Shown one piece after another: positions 52,312 to 59,716 of a DNA stretch of 64,000 bases. Source of the stretch: Chryseobacterium joostei. GTDB taxonomy: Bacteria; Bacteroidota; Bacteroidia; Flavobacteriales; Weeksellaceae. The notes under the pieces were generated by a model, which worked only from the letters and a program-made list of their open reading frames with translations, was not told the DNA's origin and searched no databases. The position numbers and the translations under genes are program-made. The stretch's first letter is position 1, and each line of letters starts with the position of its first letter. The stretch spans positions 124,001 through 188,000 of the forward strand of contig NZ_CP033926.1 of assembly GCF_003815775.1 (NCBI RefSeq), in the 5' to 3' direction.

Positions 52312-52893
52312 ATGGATAAGTCATCAATTAATAATTATTTTCATTCCTTATTCAGTATCAAAGATGAAGTGGTTGAAAAAATTACAGAAACCTTCAATCA
52401 TTTTGAATTAAAGGCCAATACGGTCTTACTTGATCAAAATACCATCAGCACAAAGACCTATTTTTTGGAAAAAGGATATGTTCGCTCATATCTTTTGAAT
52501 GAGGATAATGAGGAAATTACCACCAATATTTATGCTGCACCTTGCTTTGTAAATGATTTTCTGTCGTTTTTCAGACAGCAGCCTACCAAGGAAATTTATC
52601 AGACTGTTACAAACTGTACTTTCTGGGAAACAGGCCTGGAAAATGTACAGCATAATTTTCATAATATCCCTGAATTCAGAGAATTTAGCAGGCTTCTTTT
52701 CGTATTAAATTATCATAACATCCATGATCGACTGATTGAAATGGCGAGCCAGAAAGCTTCCACAAGATATTTTAATCTGATGAAGAAAGATCCTGATATT
52801 TTTCAACATGTTCCTCTAAAGGTTATTGCGTCTTATCTGGGAATCAAGGATAGCTCTTTGAGCAGGATCAGGAGAGATATTAATAAAATGTAA
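52312..52893 (+). CDS. Crp/Fnr family transcriptional regulator
   Basis: 193 residues with a cyclic-nucleotide-binding-like barrel (TYFLEKGYVRSYLLNEDNEE) and a short C-terminal HTH (HVPLKVIASYLGIKDSSLSR, then IRRDINKM). It is another small Crp-like regulator of the type at 226, with no Fe-S cysteines in the N-terminus. The PanE-like gene follows after 63 bp on the same strand and may be its target. Confidence 0.85.
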   Translation: MDKSSINNYFHSLFSIKDEVVEKITETFNHFELKANTVLLDQNTISTKTYFLEKGYVRSYLLNEDNEEITTNIYAAPCFVNDFLSFFRQQPTKEIYQTVTNCTFWETGLENVQHNFHNIPEFREFSRLLFVLNYHNIHDRLIEMASQKASTRYFNLMKKDPDIFQHVPLKVIASYLGIKDSSLSRIRRDINKM

Positions 52894-52956
52894 TTTCTTT
52901 TCATTTGTCAAGTGATATTTTAATCTTTGTCGTTCATCTTTGTTAAAAATAATTTC

Positions 52957-53892
52957 ATGAACAAAAAACATATTGTCGTTGTTGGATTAGGAGGTGTAGG
53001 CGGATATTTTGGTTTTAAAATTAATCAGGCTAACGAAGCTTCCGAAAAATATACAGTTTCTTTTGTTGCCAGAGGAGAAACCTATCATAAAGTAAAGGAA
53101 AACGGATTGACTCTGCTTTCACCAGAACATCCCAATGATCGCACACATCCTAATACGATTGTAGAAAATATTAGCGATATTGAAAATCCGGATCTGGTAC
53201 TGATCTGCGTTAAGGAATATGATCTGGAAAATGTTTGTAAACAGCTTTCAGAGGTCATTCATAAAGATACTATTTTACTTCCGATGATGAACGGAGCAGA
53301 TATTTATGACAGAATTCGAAAAGTAATTCCTGATCATATTGTTCTGCCAACCTGCATTTATGTAGCTTCTCATATTAAGGAAAGAGGAACTGTAGAACAT
53401 AAAGGAAAGGCAGGAAAGATGATTGTAGGAAGAGATCCCGAACATTTTTCCGCCGATGTGGAATGGGTAACAAACCTGCTTCAGGAAAGCAAGATTGATT
53501 TTGATTTTAAAGACAATTCATTATCTGATATCTGGACTAAGTTTTTCTTTATTGCAAGCTTCGGATTGGTAACAGCAAAGCATAATTCATCCATTGGAAC
53601 GGTATGCACAGATGAAGAACAGAAGCGTGAAGCAACAGAAATAATGAAAGAAATAAAATTGATTGCGGATAAAAAAGAAATTCATCTACAAGAAGATATT
53701 ATTGAGAAAACCTTTGAAAAAGCCGCTACATTTCCGTTTGAAACGCCCACGTCCTTACAGTTGGATATTCATTCCGGGAAGAAAGACAATGAACTGGAAT
53801 TATTTGCCGGAGCGATCTTAAAATATGGTACAGAGCTTCATATTGATACTCCTTTTACGCAAAAAATATACAATGAGATAAAAGGAAAATAA
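52957..53892 (+). CDS. 2-dehydropantoate 2-reductase-like (ketopantoate reductase family)
   Basis: 311 residues from ATG (MNKKHIVVVGLGGVGGYFGF). The N-terminal Rossmann motif is GLGGVGGYFG, the LLPMMNGADIYDRI stretch carries the conserved NG, and the catalytic lysine is probably in LSDIWTKFFFIASFG. The C-terminal helical domain ends normally with PTSLQLDIHSGKKDNELELF. The family reduces ketopantoate for pantothenate synthesis, but this member's clustering with a Crp regulator and its sequence drift make the substrate uncertain, hence no symbol. A perfect hairpin ends the gene. Confidence 0.85.
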   Translation: MNKKHIVVVGLGGVGGYFGFKINQANEASEKYTVSFVARGETYHKVKENGLTLLSPEHPNDRTHPNTIVENISDIENPDLVLICVKEYDLENVCKQLSEVIHKDTILLPMMNGADIYDRIRKVIPDHIVLPTCIYVASHIKERGTVEHKGKAGKMIVGRDPEHFSADVEWVTNLLQESKIDFDFKDNSLSDIWTKFFFIASFGLVTAKHNSSIGTVCTDEEQKREATEIMKEIKLIADKKEIHLQEDIIEKTFEKAATFPFETPTSLQLDIHSGKKDNELELFAGAILKYGTELHIDTPFTQKIYNEIKGK

Positions 53893-53929
53893 GTTTGGAC
53901 TAAAGCCAGACGAAGATTTTTTGATATTG

Positions 53930-53951
53930 AAGGCGGGTTAAAACCCGCCTT
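53930..53951. terminator. Hairpin between convergent genes
   Basis: AAGGCGGGTT pairs with AACCCGCCTT around AA, GC-rich and symmetrical, with only a short T-run. A terminator or an intergenic repeat. Confidence 0.7.
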
Positions 53952-53979
53952 TACTTATTCAAGAAATGAAGCTTGAAAA

Positions 53980-54327
53980 TTAGTTATGTAAAAACCTCTG
54001 TCGGCTCAGTAAAACCTCTTCCGTTTCCCGATGATCAGGATCATCAACGCAACAATCTACAGGACATACGGCTTTGCATTGTGGCTCCTCATGAAAGCCT
54101 TTGCATTCAGTACATTTTCCGGATACAATATAGTAGACTTCATCAGAAACAGCCTCATTAAAGGCACTGGCATCTACCTCTGTACCATCAGGAAATGTGA
54201 CATTTCCGGAAAGCTTTGTCTTGTCTTGCCAACGCCAGTCGATTGCCCCTTCGTAAATGGCTGAATTAGGACATTCAGGTTCGCAGGCCCCACAATTGAT
54301 ACAGGCATCAGTTATTTTTATAGCCAT
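53980..54327 (-). CDS. 4Fe-4S dicluster ferredoxin
   Basis: 115 residues from ATG (MAIKITDACINCGACEPECP). The first cluster site is C-x2-C-x2-C-x3-C (Cys9, 12, 15, 19). The second is the longer form seen in YfhL-like ferredoxins, CTECKGFHEEPQCKAVCPVD, followed by CC. The product is a small electron carrier. An upstream in-frame start would lengthen it by 15 residues without homology, so I set it aside. It lies downstream of the sod-DUF2480-FMN reductase run on the same strand, separated by the remnant of a 2Fe-2S ferredoxin. Confidence 0.92.
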   Translation of the reverse strand: MAIKITDACINCGACEPECPNSAIYEGAIDWRWQDKTKLSGNVTFPDGTEVDASAFNEAVSDEVYYIVSGKCTECKGFHEEPQCKAVCPVDCCVDDPDHRETEEVLLSRQRFLHN

Positions 54328-54464
54328 GTTCTTTATTTTTAAAGTATTTAAAAAAAGGGACTTCTTCAACATTGAACTGTTTTGGAAATCCCTACTAAAC
54401 TTAATTAAAACATTTTCAACAATTTATTACATCATAAACTGTGCAAACTTGTATTTTGAATCTG

Positions 54465-54591
54465 CTAATCTGCTGTAATTTCCACAGAGAAGCCATCCGT
54501 TTGTGCTGTCAAATAAAGTTGACAGGCTAATCTGCTGGTTGCATCAGAAGTGAACATTTCTGAGAGAAGTGCTTCTTCACTATCATGTATG
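54465..54591 (-). pseudogene. C-terminal remnant of a 2Fe-2S ferredoxin
   Basis: Read from the minus strand, this stretch gives HDSEEALLSEMFTSDATSRL, then ACQLYLTAQTDGFSVEITAD and a stop. The SRL-x-CQ-x-x-L pattern and the final V-E/K-I strand are those of the C-terminus of adrenodoxin/putidaredoxin-type ferredoxins, including the fourth cluster cysteine. The N-terminal part with the other three cysteines is missing; the intact FMN reductase gene lies where it should be. A deletion or insertion evidently removed it. No functional product is expected. Confidence 0.7.
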
Positions 54592-55161
54592 TTATGATTG
54601 CTTTATTGTAGTTTTTTCTATTTTCTTTGTCGTGGCTATACTGATAAGTTGATCAAACTTACCGGAATAAAGAGATGAAATTTGTGTAGGATTATCAATG
54701 TCAAATAGGGAAGATCTTACAATTGGTACACTAAAAGGAAGTGGCCATGCCCGTAGTGATTTGGCAATAACATCCATCGTATTAATTCCATGTAATGCCT
54801 GTAAACCATCTGCCCAGCAAACTAATCCTACGGTTTTGTCTGTAAGATAAGGTTCATAGGTATTAGCTGTCACTTCCAGCCAGTCGAGGCAGTTTTTCAT
54901 TACCCCCGGAATACTGCCGTGATAGAGGGGAGCCAACCAGAAATGAAGATCAGCACCCAAAAACATTTGAGTCATGCGTTCCACAGCCAAAGGCGTTTTG
55001 CTAAGAGTGACATCAAATAAAGGAATTCCGGAATCTGCAAGGGTAAAAATATCCGCCTGAACTCCTGATTGTGAAAGACGTTCTGATAAATATCTGGAAA
55101 TAAGTCCTGAGGTAGATTCTGTTCTTCTTTCCAACGATCCGTTAAATATAATTGCTTTCAT
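54592..55161 (-). CDS. NADPH-dependent FMN reductase family protein
   Basis: 189 residues with a flavodoxin-like fold: the N-terminal phosphate loop IIFNGSLERRTESTSGLI, then LHFWLAPLYHGSIPGVMKNC (the family's P-x-Y-x-x-S-x-P flavin-binding stretch with LDWLEV following), and a late GINTMDVIAKSLRAWPLP region. It reduces FMN with NAD(P)H. It is in the operon with sod (two genes upstream) and 6 bp after DUF2480. Its 3' end adjoins the ferredoxin remnant. Supply of reduced flavin or electrons to Fe-S proteins is a plausible role. Confidence 0.88.
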   Translation of the reverse strand: MKAIIFNGSLERRTESTSGLISRYLSERLSQSGVQADIFTLADSGIPLFDVTLSKTPLAVERMTQMFLGADLHFWLAPLYHGSIPGVMKNCLDWLEVTANTYEPYLTDKTVGLVCWADGLQALHGINTMDVIAKSLRAWPLPFSVPIVRSSLFDIDNPTQISSLYSGKFDQLISIATTKKIEKTTIKQS

Positions 55162-55167
55162 TTTGTT

Positions 55168-55668
55168 TTAGTTTTTGAAAATTACTTTTGGTAAACCTAT
55201 CTCGCCGTACATCAGGCTTTTGACCAGAGGTTTTAGAAGTCCGGTTGCCAATAAGTAAAGTGCTGAGTCATGATGGGTATGTGCTCTAACTACAACTTTT
55301 TGATTTTTATAGTGTTTCAGATCTGCATAGGTGATCCTGCGCTTCCAGAGGTCAAGCAGAATTGTTTCAGCATTGTTTAAATCTACATAAACAGCATAAG
55401 GAGATAATTTTTCCATAATCAGCATATAGGCCCACGGCGGAATGATAGCATCAGTAGAACAAATAATTCCCACTGCTTTTTCGTTGTATACAGAATAGTC
55501 CAATGCAGCAATTGATTCTTTAAACTCCTTTTCTTTGACAATCATTCCCATAAAAAGATGATCCTTGATATCTAGCTCTACGATTTCTGTAGTGGGTTTA
55601 TAGTCTAAAAAGTCAAAAGCAATAATACCGGAGGCCTCTGCTTTATTGACAAAAGTTTGCGTGTTCAT
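55168..55668 (-). CDS. DUF2480 family protein
   Basis: 166 residues from ATG (MNTQTFVNKAEASGIIAFDF). The family pattern is clear: LDYKPTTEIVELDIKDHLFM, then AVGIICSTDAIIPPWAYMLI, and the final LYLLATGLLKPLVKSLMYGE, ending GLPKV. DUF2480 is found in Bacteroidota, where I recall it beside suf Fe-S cluster assembly genes; its function is not known. It lies between sod and the FMN reductase, 21 bp after the former and 6 bp before the latter. Its presence supports an Fe-S link for this operon. Confidence 0.9.
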   Translation of the reverse strand: MNTQTFVNKAEASGIIAFDFLDYKPTTEIVELDIKDHLFMGMIVKEKEFKESIAALDYSVYNEKAVGIICSTDAIIPPWAYMLIMEKLSPYAVYVDLNNAETILLDLWKRRITYADLKHYKNQKVVVRAHTHHDSALYLLATGLLKPLVKSLMYGEIGLPKVIFKN

Positions 55669-55689
55669 TGTTGGCAATATTTTCTTGTA

Positions 55690-56316
55690 TTATCTTATTT
55701 TTGAAAGCGCTTCTTCGTATTTTTTTTCTACTGAAGCCCAATCTAACACGGACCAGAAAGAATCCAGATAGTCTGCTCTTTTATTCTGGTAGGCTAAGTA
55801 GTAAGCATGTTCCCAAACGTCTATCCCAAGGATTGGAAAGCCTCTGTTCATCGAAAGTACATCCATCATAGGATTATCCTGATTGGGAGTGGAGCTTATG
55901 GCAAGAGAACCATTGAATTTTACAAAAAGCCAAACCCATCCGGAACCGAATTGCCCTAATCCAGCTTTCTTCATTTCTGCTTTCAGATTCTCAAGACTTC
56001 CAAAGCTTGAAATAATATCGTTATTAAGCTTTCCTTCAGGATTCAGCTTAGGTTGTGGAGACAGGATTTCCCAAAATAAAGAGTGGTTATAGTGACCACC
56101 ACCATTATTTCTCACTGCAGGACTGTATTCACTTATTCTTTGCAATAATGAGTCAAGATCAGGATTGGTTTCATTGGTTTGTTCCAGGGCAGCATTTAGA
56201 TTATCTACGTACGCCTGATGATGACGCTGGTGGTGAATGGTCATTGTATTTATATCTATAAATGGTTCCAGAGCATCATACGCATAGGATAATTGGGGTA
56301 GTGTAAATGGTTTCAT
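55690..56316 (-). CDS. sodA: Superoxide dismutase, Mn/Fe type
   Basis: 208 residues. The four metal ligands are His28 (IHHQRHHQAYV), His78 (GGGHYNHSLFW), Asp166 and His170 (GIDVWEHAYYLAYQ). Gln145 (TPNQDNP) stands at the second-sphere position used by Mn-type enzymes, and the GGHYNHSLFW form also resembles SodA more than SodB, so Mn or cambialistic use is likely. There is no signal peptide, so it is cytoplasmic. It opens an operon with DUF2480 and the FMN reductase. Its promoter is overlapped by the palindrome described below, and the gene is divergent from the SufR-like regulator. Confidence 0.95.
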   Translation of the reverse strand: MKPFTLPQLSYAYDALEPFIDINTMTIHHQRHHQAYVDNLNAALEQTNETNPDLDSLLQRISEYSPAVRNNGGGHYNHSLFWEILSPQPKLNPEGKLNNDIISSFGSLENLKAEMKKAGLGQFGSGWVWLFVKFNGSLAISSTPNQDNPMMDVLSMNRGFPILGIDVWEHAYYLAYQNKRADYLDSFWSVLDWASVEKKYEEALSKIR

Positions 56317-56344
56317 TGCATTTATTTTTTTGATTAATGTAGGA

Positions 56345-56374
56345 CAAAGGTAATAATATATTTAAATAAAACAA
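56345..56374 (-). promoter_or_regulatory. Promoter of the sod operon
   Basis: On the minus strand TTG (56372-56374), 19 nt, then TACCTTTG (56345-56352), an exact fit to the flavobacterial consensus. Transcription would begin near 56339, about 23 nt before the sod ATG. The TTG lies inside the palindrome's left arm. Confidence 0.75.
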
Positions 56375-56392
56375 CTTTTTAGTTGTTTTATT
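56365..56392. promoter_or_regulatory. Perfect palindromic operator with CAAC-N6-GTTG core
   Basis: AATAAAACAAC (56365-56375) and GTTGTTTTATT (56382-56392) are exact reverse complements around TTTTTA. The core CAAC-N6-GTTG equals the operator of the cyanobacterial Fe-S regulator SufR as I recall it. The palindrome covers the -33 element of the sod promoter, and the adjacent gene encodes a SufR-like protein, so binding would repress sod. Confidence 0.75.
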
Positions 56393-56468
56393 AATTTACC
56401 AGATATGAAGTGCAATGCTTTGTAAATGATGTGATTAATCTTAGAATTTAAAGATTATAGAAAATGAC

Positions 56469-56496
56469 TATATTTGTTGTTGGAAAATAAAACAAC
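56469..56496 (+). promoter_or_regulatory. -7 box and half-operator of the SufR-like gene
   Basis: TATATTTG (56469-56476) is a good -7 element; the -33 position reads TTT. Immediately downstream the half-site AATAAAACAAC (56486-56496) repeats the operator arm exactly. Together with GTTGTT at 56476-56481 it forms a second inverted repeat (GTTGTT-N9-AACAAC). It lies over the expected start site, which suggests autoregulation. Confidence 0.65.
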
Positions 56497-56510
56497 CTAA
56501 ATATTGTCAA

Positions 56511-57131
56511 ATGAAGAAGCCGGCAGCAGACCGCATTCTGATGTTTTTAAAGATGAGAGGAGAGGCGACTGCGCTCCTGATTTCCGAGGAACTGTCTATT
56601 ACAAAGGAGGGTGCGAGAAAACATTTACTGAATCTTGCGGAGGGTGGATTGATTGAACCTATCGTGAAAAGTGAAGGGGTGGGTCGCCCATCCACTTATT
56701 ATATTCTTACTGAAAAGGGAATGGCTCAATTTCCGGACACGCATGCTGAGGTAACGGTTCAGCTTCTGAAATCTGTGAAAAATCTTTTAGGAGAAAATGC
56801 ATTGGATTTACTGATCAGTGATAGAGAAAAGAATACCCATGAACGCTATGAAAAGGCTATTTCCAAGACAAAATCTCTGGAACAACGTCTGGATGTTCTT
56901 GCAGAAGCCCGAAGTAAGGAAGGCTATATGGCGGAGTGGAAAAAAGAGGGTAAGGATTATTTTCTGATCGAAAACCATTGCCCGATATGTGCTGCAGCAA
57001 CCGAATGTCAGGGATTCTGCCGTGCTGAACTCTCCAATTTCCAGTCCCTTATCGGGAAAGACTATACGGTGGAAAGAATAGACCACATTATTTCCGGAGG
57101 ACAGCGTTGTGTCTATAAAATTAGCCAATAA
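56511..57131 (+). CDS. SufR-like winged-helix regulator with C-terminal cysteine cluster
   Basis: 206 residues. The N-terminal winged HTH (about 1-75) is of the DeoR/ArsR-like type: ADRILMFLKMRGEATALLIS, then ITKEGARKHLLNLAEGGLIE, then the wing GVGRPSTYYILTEKG. A helical dimerisation region follows. The C-terminal domain carries Cys157, Cys160, Cys166, Cys170 and Cys200 (HCPICAAATECQGFC and GGQRCVYKI), as in SufR-type proteins that ligate a 4Fe-4S cluster. It is divergent from sod, with a palindromic operator between. The likely role is repression that is relieved when the cluster is damaged or lost. Confidence 0.85.
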   Translation: MKKPAADRILMFLKMRGEATALLISEELSITKEGARKHLLNLAEGGLIEPIVKSEGVGRPSTYYILTEKGMAQFPDTHAEVTVQLLKSVKNLLGENALDLLISDREKNTHERYEKAISKTKSLEQRLDVLAEARSKEGYMAEWKKEGKDYFLIENHCPICAAATECQGFCRAELSNFQSLIGKDYTVERIDHIISGGQRCVYKISQ

Positions 57132-57167
57132 CTCATTATTTATCATTTAAATTCATTAGTAAGGAAT

Positions 57168-57807
57168 ATGGTTTTAAAAGCAGTAATATTTGACATGGAT
57201 GGGGTTCTTGTGGATTCGGAGGGTTTTTGGGCCAAGGCTGAGCTGGATGTTTTTTCTTCCTATGGCGTTCAGGTCACGGATGAGCTGGCAACACAGACCA
57301 AATACATGACCACGAAAGAGGTTACGGAATTCTGGCATGGAAAGTTTCCCTGGGAAAATCTGGATGTACCTACTGTAGAGCAGGAAGTTGTTTCTAAGGT
57401 TATAGAGTTTATACAATCCGAAGACTGTACCATGTCCGGCATACAGCAATTTATTACAAACCTTAAAAATAAGGATTATAAGATAGGATTAGCAACTAAT
57501 GCGCCTTTACGCGTAGCTGATGCTGTTCTTGAAAAGCTTCAATTACGGGAATTATTTGACAGCGTTCACTCCTCGGAATTTGAAGAGCTGGGAAAACCAC
57601 ATCCGGCTGTATATCTTACCTCAGCTAAAAAGCTTGGCGTATCTCCGGAACATTGCATAGCCATTGAAGACAGTCATTCCGGGCTTCGGGCTGCAAGCCG
57701 GTATGAGAACCATCGTTTTTACGAATGATGATGAAAGTATAGACTTTGATCTTGCTGATTTTAAAATATTGAACTTCAATGCAGGGCTATTGACTGTTTT
57801 TCAATAA
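57168..57807 (+). pseudogene. HAD family hydrolase (beta-phosphoglucomutase-like) with a frameshift
   Basis: The first 178 codons encode a clean HAD phosphatase (IFDMDGVLVDSEGFWAKAEL, motif II IGLATNAPLRVADAV, motif III GKPHPAVYLTSAKKLG, motif IV AIEDSHSGLRAA). At about 57690-57702 the frame shifts: in the first frame the protein ends SRYENHRFYE, but the +1 frame continues AGMRTIVFTNDDESIDFDLA and ends at 57807 as the family normally does. One extra A (or two missing bases) in GCTGCAAGCCGG accounts for it. Most catalytic motifs precede the break, so the truncated protein may be unstable. It could also be a sequencing error. Confidence 0.8.
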
Positions 57808-57841
57808 TAGAATTACATAAAAATTATAATAGACAGGACTT

Positions 57842-58468
57842 CTAATACCTTGTCAATATCTCCATCAGCATAAGAATAGATACCAGTTTTTTGGAAGACT
57901 GGTATTCCGGATTTAGCTGTTCCCGTACTTCATTGAGGGCTTTACTTAGTTTATTGCTCACCGTTTTATTGCTTATTCCCAAGGCTTCTGCGGTTTCATT
58001 TACAGACATATTCTGTCGGATTCTCATGTCATATACCTGCTGTTCTGTTGCAGGGAGTTGTGAGACTACCTCATCAATCATAGATAATAAGGTAGAAATT
58101 TCATTTTCCTCAATAATTTCAAAGTATTCCGTATCAGAAATATTAAGTTCCTCCGGAGTTTCAAACTCGTCAATGCTTAGGGTAGGAGGTGCTTTTTTAT
58201 AGCTGTTATAGTAATCAAGAATCCGATAATGAAGGTGACGAAGAAGGTAGCCTTTTGCACTTTCAGTTTCATCCGTTTGTATCGTATCTGGATTTTCAAG
58301 GATCTTCATCCAAAGATTTTGAAGAAGTTCCTCGGAGGCTTCCTTATCCTTGGTTCGTACAAAGACAAAGCGGTACAGATTATCCCAGTATCGGTCATAC
58401 AACAGCGTGAATGCAGGGCGATCGCCTGATTTTATTTTCTTTAATAAAGTAGAGTCTGTTACGTTCAT
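57842..58468 (-). CDS. RNA polymerase ECF sigma factor
   Basis: 208 residues with region 2 (GDRPAFTLLYDRYWDNLYRF, EASEELLQNLWMKILEN) and region 4 (QLPATEQQVYDMRIRQNMSV, NETAEALGISNKTVSNKLSK). This is the Bacteroidota ECF type with a long linker rich in acidic residues. It is divergent from a FecR-type anti-sigma gene and a TonB receptor with an STN domain, so it is the likely output of that surface signalling system. The C-terminal hydrophobic tail (LVSILMLMEILT) is as in relatives. Region 3 is absent as usual for ECF factors. Confidence 0.92.
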   Translation of the reverse strand: MNVTDSTLLKKIKSGDRPAFTLLYDRYWDNLYRFVFVRTKDKEASEELLQNLWMKILENPDTIQTDETESAKGYLLRHLHYRILDYYNSYKKAPPTLSIDEFETPEELNISDTEYFEIIEENEISTLLSMIDEVVSQLPATEQQVYDMRIRQNMSVNETAEALGISNKTVSNKLSKALNEVREQLNPEYQSSKKLVSILMLMEILTRY

Positions 58469-58698
58469 ATGGCTGCAACAAAATTACCTAAAGGAAAATT
58501 AACTTTTTGTGAACTTTAGTTATGGTAAGGTTAAATATTTCTGCAAAACTGCGCTTAAATATGAATTTAATGTTGAGTAAATGTAAAATAAGTTAAAAAT
58601 AATCCCAAATCTGGCTTTAATATGAATAAAATATTAAGAACTGTCTGGGGAAGTTTTTCATTTTCATCGTCTTATAGATAGAAGTATCTGTGAATACT

Positions 58699-59658
58699 AT
58701 GAAATATTTTATGAAACATTTTAACTATAAAAATATTGAGGCCTTTGTTTTCAGACTTTGGACACGTGAAGTCTCAGGGGAAGCCACTTCTGAAAAAGAA
58801 AAAGAACTTTTAGCACAATGGAAGATCAATGCCGAGCAAGATCTGGATGCTGTTCATATGAAAGAATCCAAAGAAAGAGTGCTGTCCGGTTTGGAGCCTT
58901 ATTTTACATCATCAGATACAACCATTTCTATAGTAGGTTTAAAAAGATATCCCTACCAAATTGCAGCCGCAATCATTCTGCTTTTTTCGCTGGGAGGATT
59001 CTTTACTTATCATACATTCATTAAGCCGGATATTTATATTACCGAATCTGGGGAGCGTATTGTTCATTTGCAAGACGGATCTATGGTAACCTTATTACCG
59101 GGGGCAGAGCTTACCGTATCAAAATCATTTCCTGCCTCTACCAGAGTGGTTAATTTAAAAGGAGATGCTATTTTTTCTGTAGCAAAATCAAAGACACATC
59201 CTTTTATTGTATATGCAGACGGTTTCAGTACCAAGGTATTGGGAACGGTATTTAAAATCTCTCAATCCGGGAAGAGAAAAGCAGTAGATCTTTATGAGGG
59301 TAAGGTTGCTGTATCTTCTGCAGGAGTTCCTGTTTCGTTCCTTATGCCTAATCAGAAATGGACCAATTTCGGGATTGCTCATACCACTGCTGTTATTTCG
59401 TTTGCACCGGATAAAACTTCCGGAAAGCAGACTTCTGAGTTATTATCCTTGAGTTTTAACGATGTGCCTTTAAAAGAAGTGATTACAGTTTTGGAAGGGA
59501 ACTATAATACAAAAATTTATTACCCGAAAGAAATTGAAAATAAAAAGATCACTGCCGATTTTACAGGGGGAACAGTCGGTGAGAATATTGAATCATTGGC
59601 CTTTATATTGGGCTTCGAAGTTCAGAAAAAAGACAATACATACCTCCTAAAAAAGTAA
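58699..59658 (+). CDS. FecR-type anti-sigma factor
   Basis: 319 residues. The cytoplasmic N-terminus (about 85 residues, with LWTREVSGEATSEKEKELLA) would bind the sigma factor. A single transmembrane helix follows (YPYQIAAAIILLFSLGGFFTY). The periplasmic FecR domain shows the repeated RIVHLQDGSMVTLLPGAELT and VVNLKGDAIFSVAKSKTHPF units, and the C-terminal DUF4974 (LLSLSFNDVPLKEVITVLEG) interacts with the receptor's signalling domain. The ATG at 58699 was chosen over the GTG three codons upstream. It begins the operon that continues with the TonB receptor. Confidence 0.92.
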   Translation: MKYFMKHFNYKNIEAFVFRLWTREVSGEATSEKEKELLAQWKINAEQDLDAVHMKESKERVLSGLEPYFTSSDTTISIVGLKRYPYQIAAAIILLFSLGGFFTYHTFIKPDIYITESGERIVHLQDGSMVTLLPGAELTVSKSFPASTRVVNLKGDAIFSVAKSKTHPFIVYADGFSTKVLGTVFKISQSGKRKAVDLYEGKVAVSSAGVPVSFLMPNQKWTNFGIAHTTAVISFAPDKTSGKQTSELLSLSFNDVPLKEVITVLEGNYNTKIYYPKEIENKKITADFTGGTVGENIESLAFILGFEVQKKDNTYLLKK

Positions 59659-59716
59659 ATCATCAAAAAAAATTAAATAATCAGATAACCTTTAATTAAA
59701 AAGAGAACACTAACGT

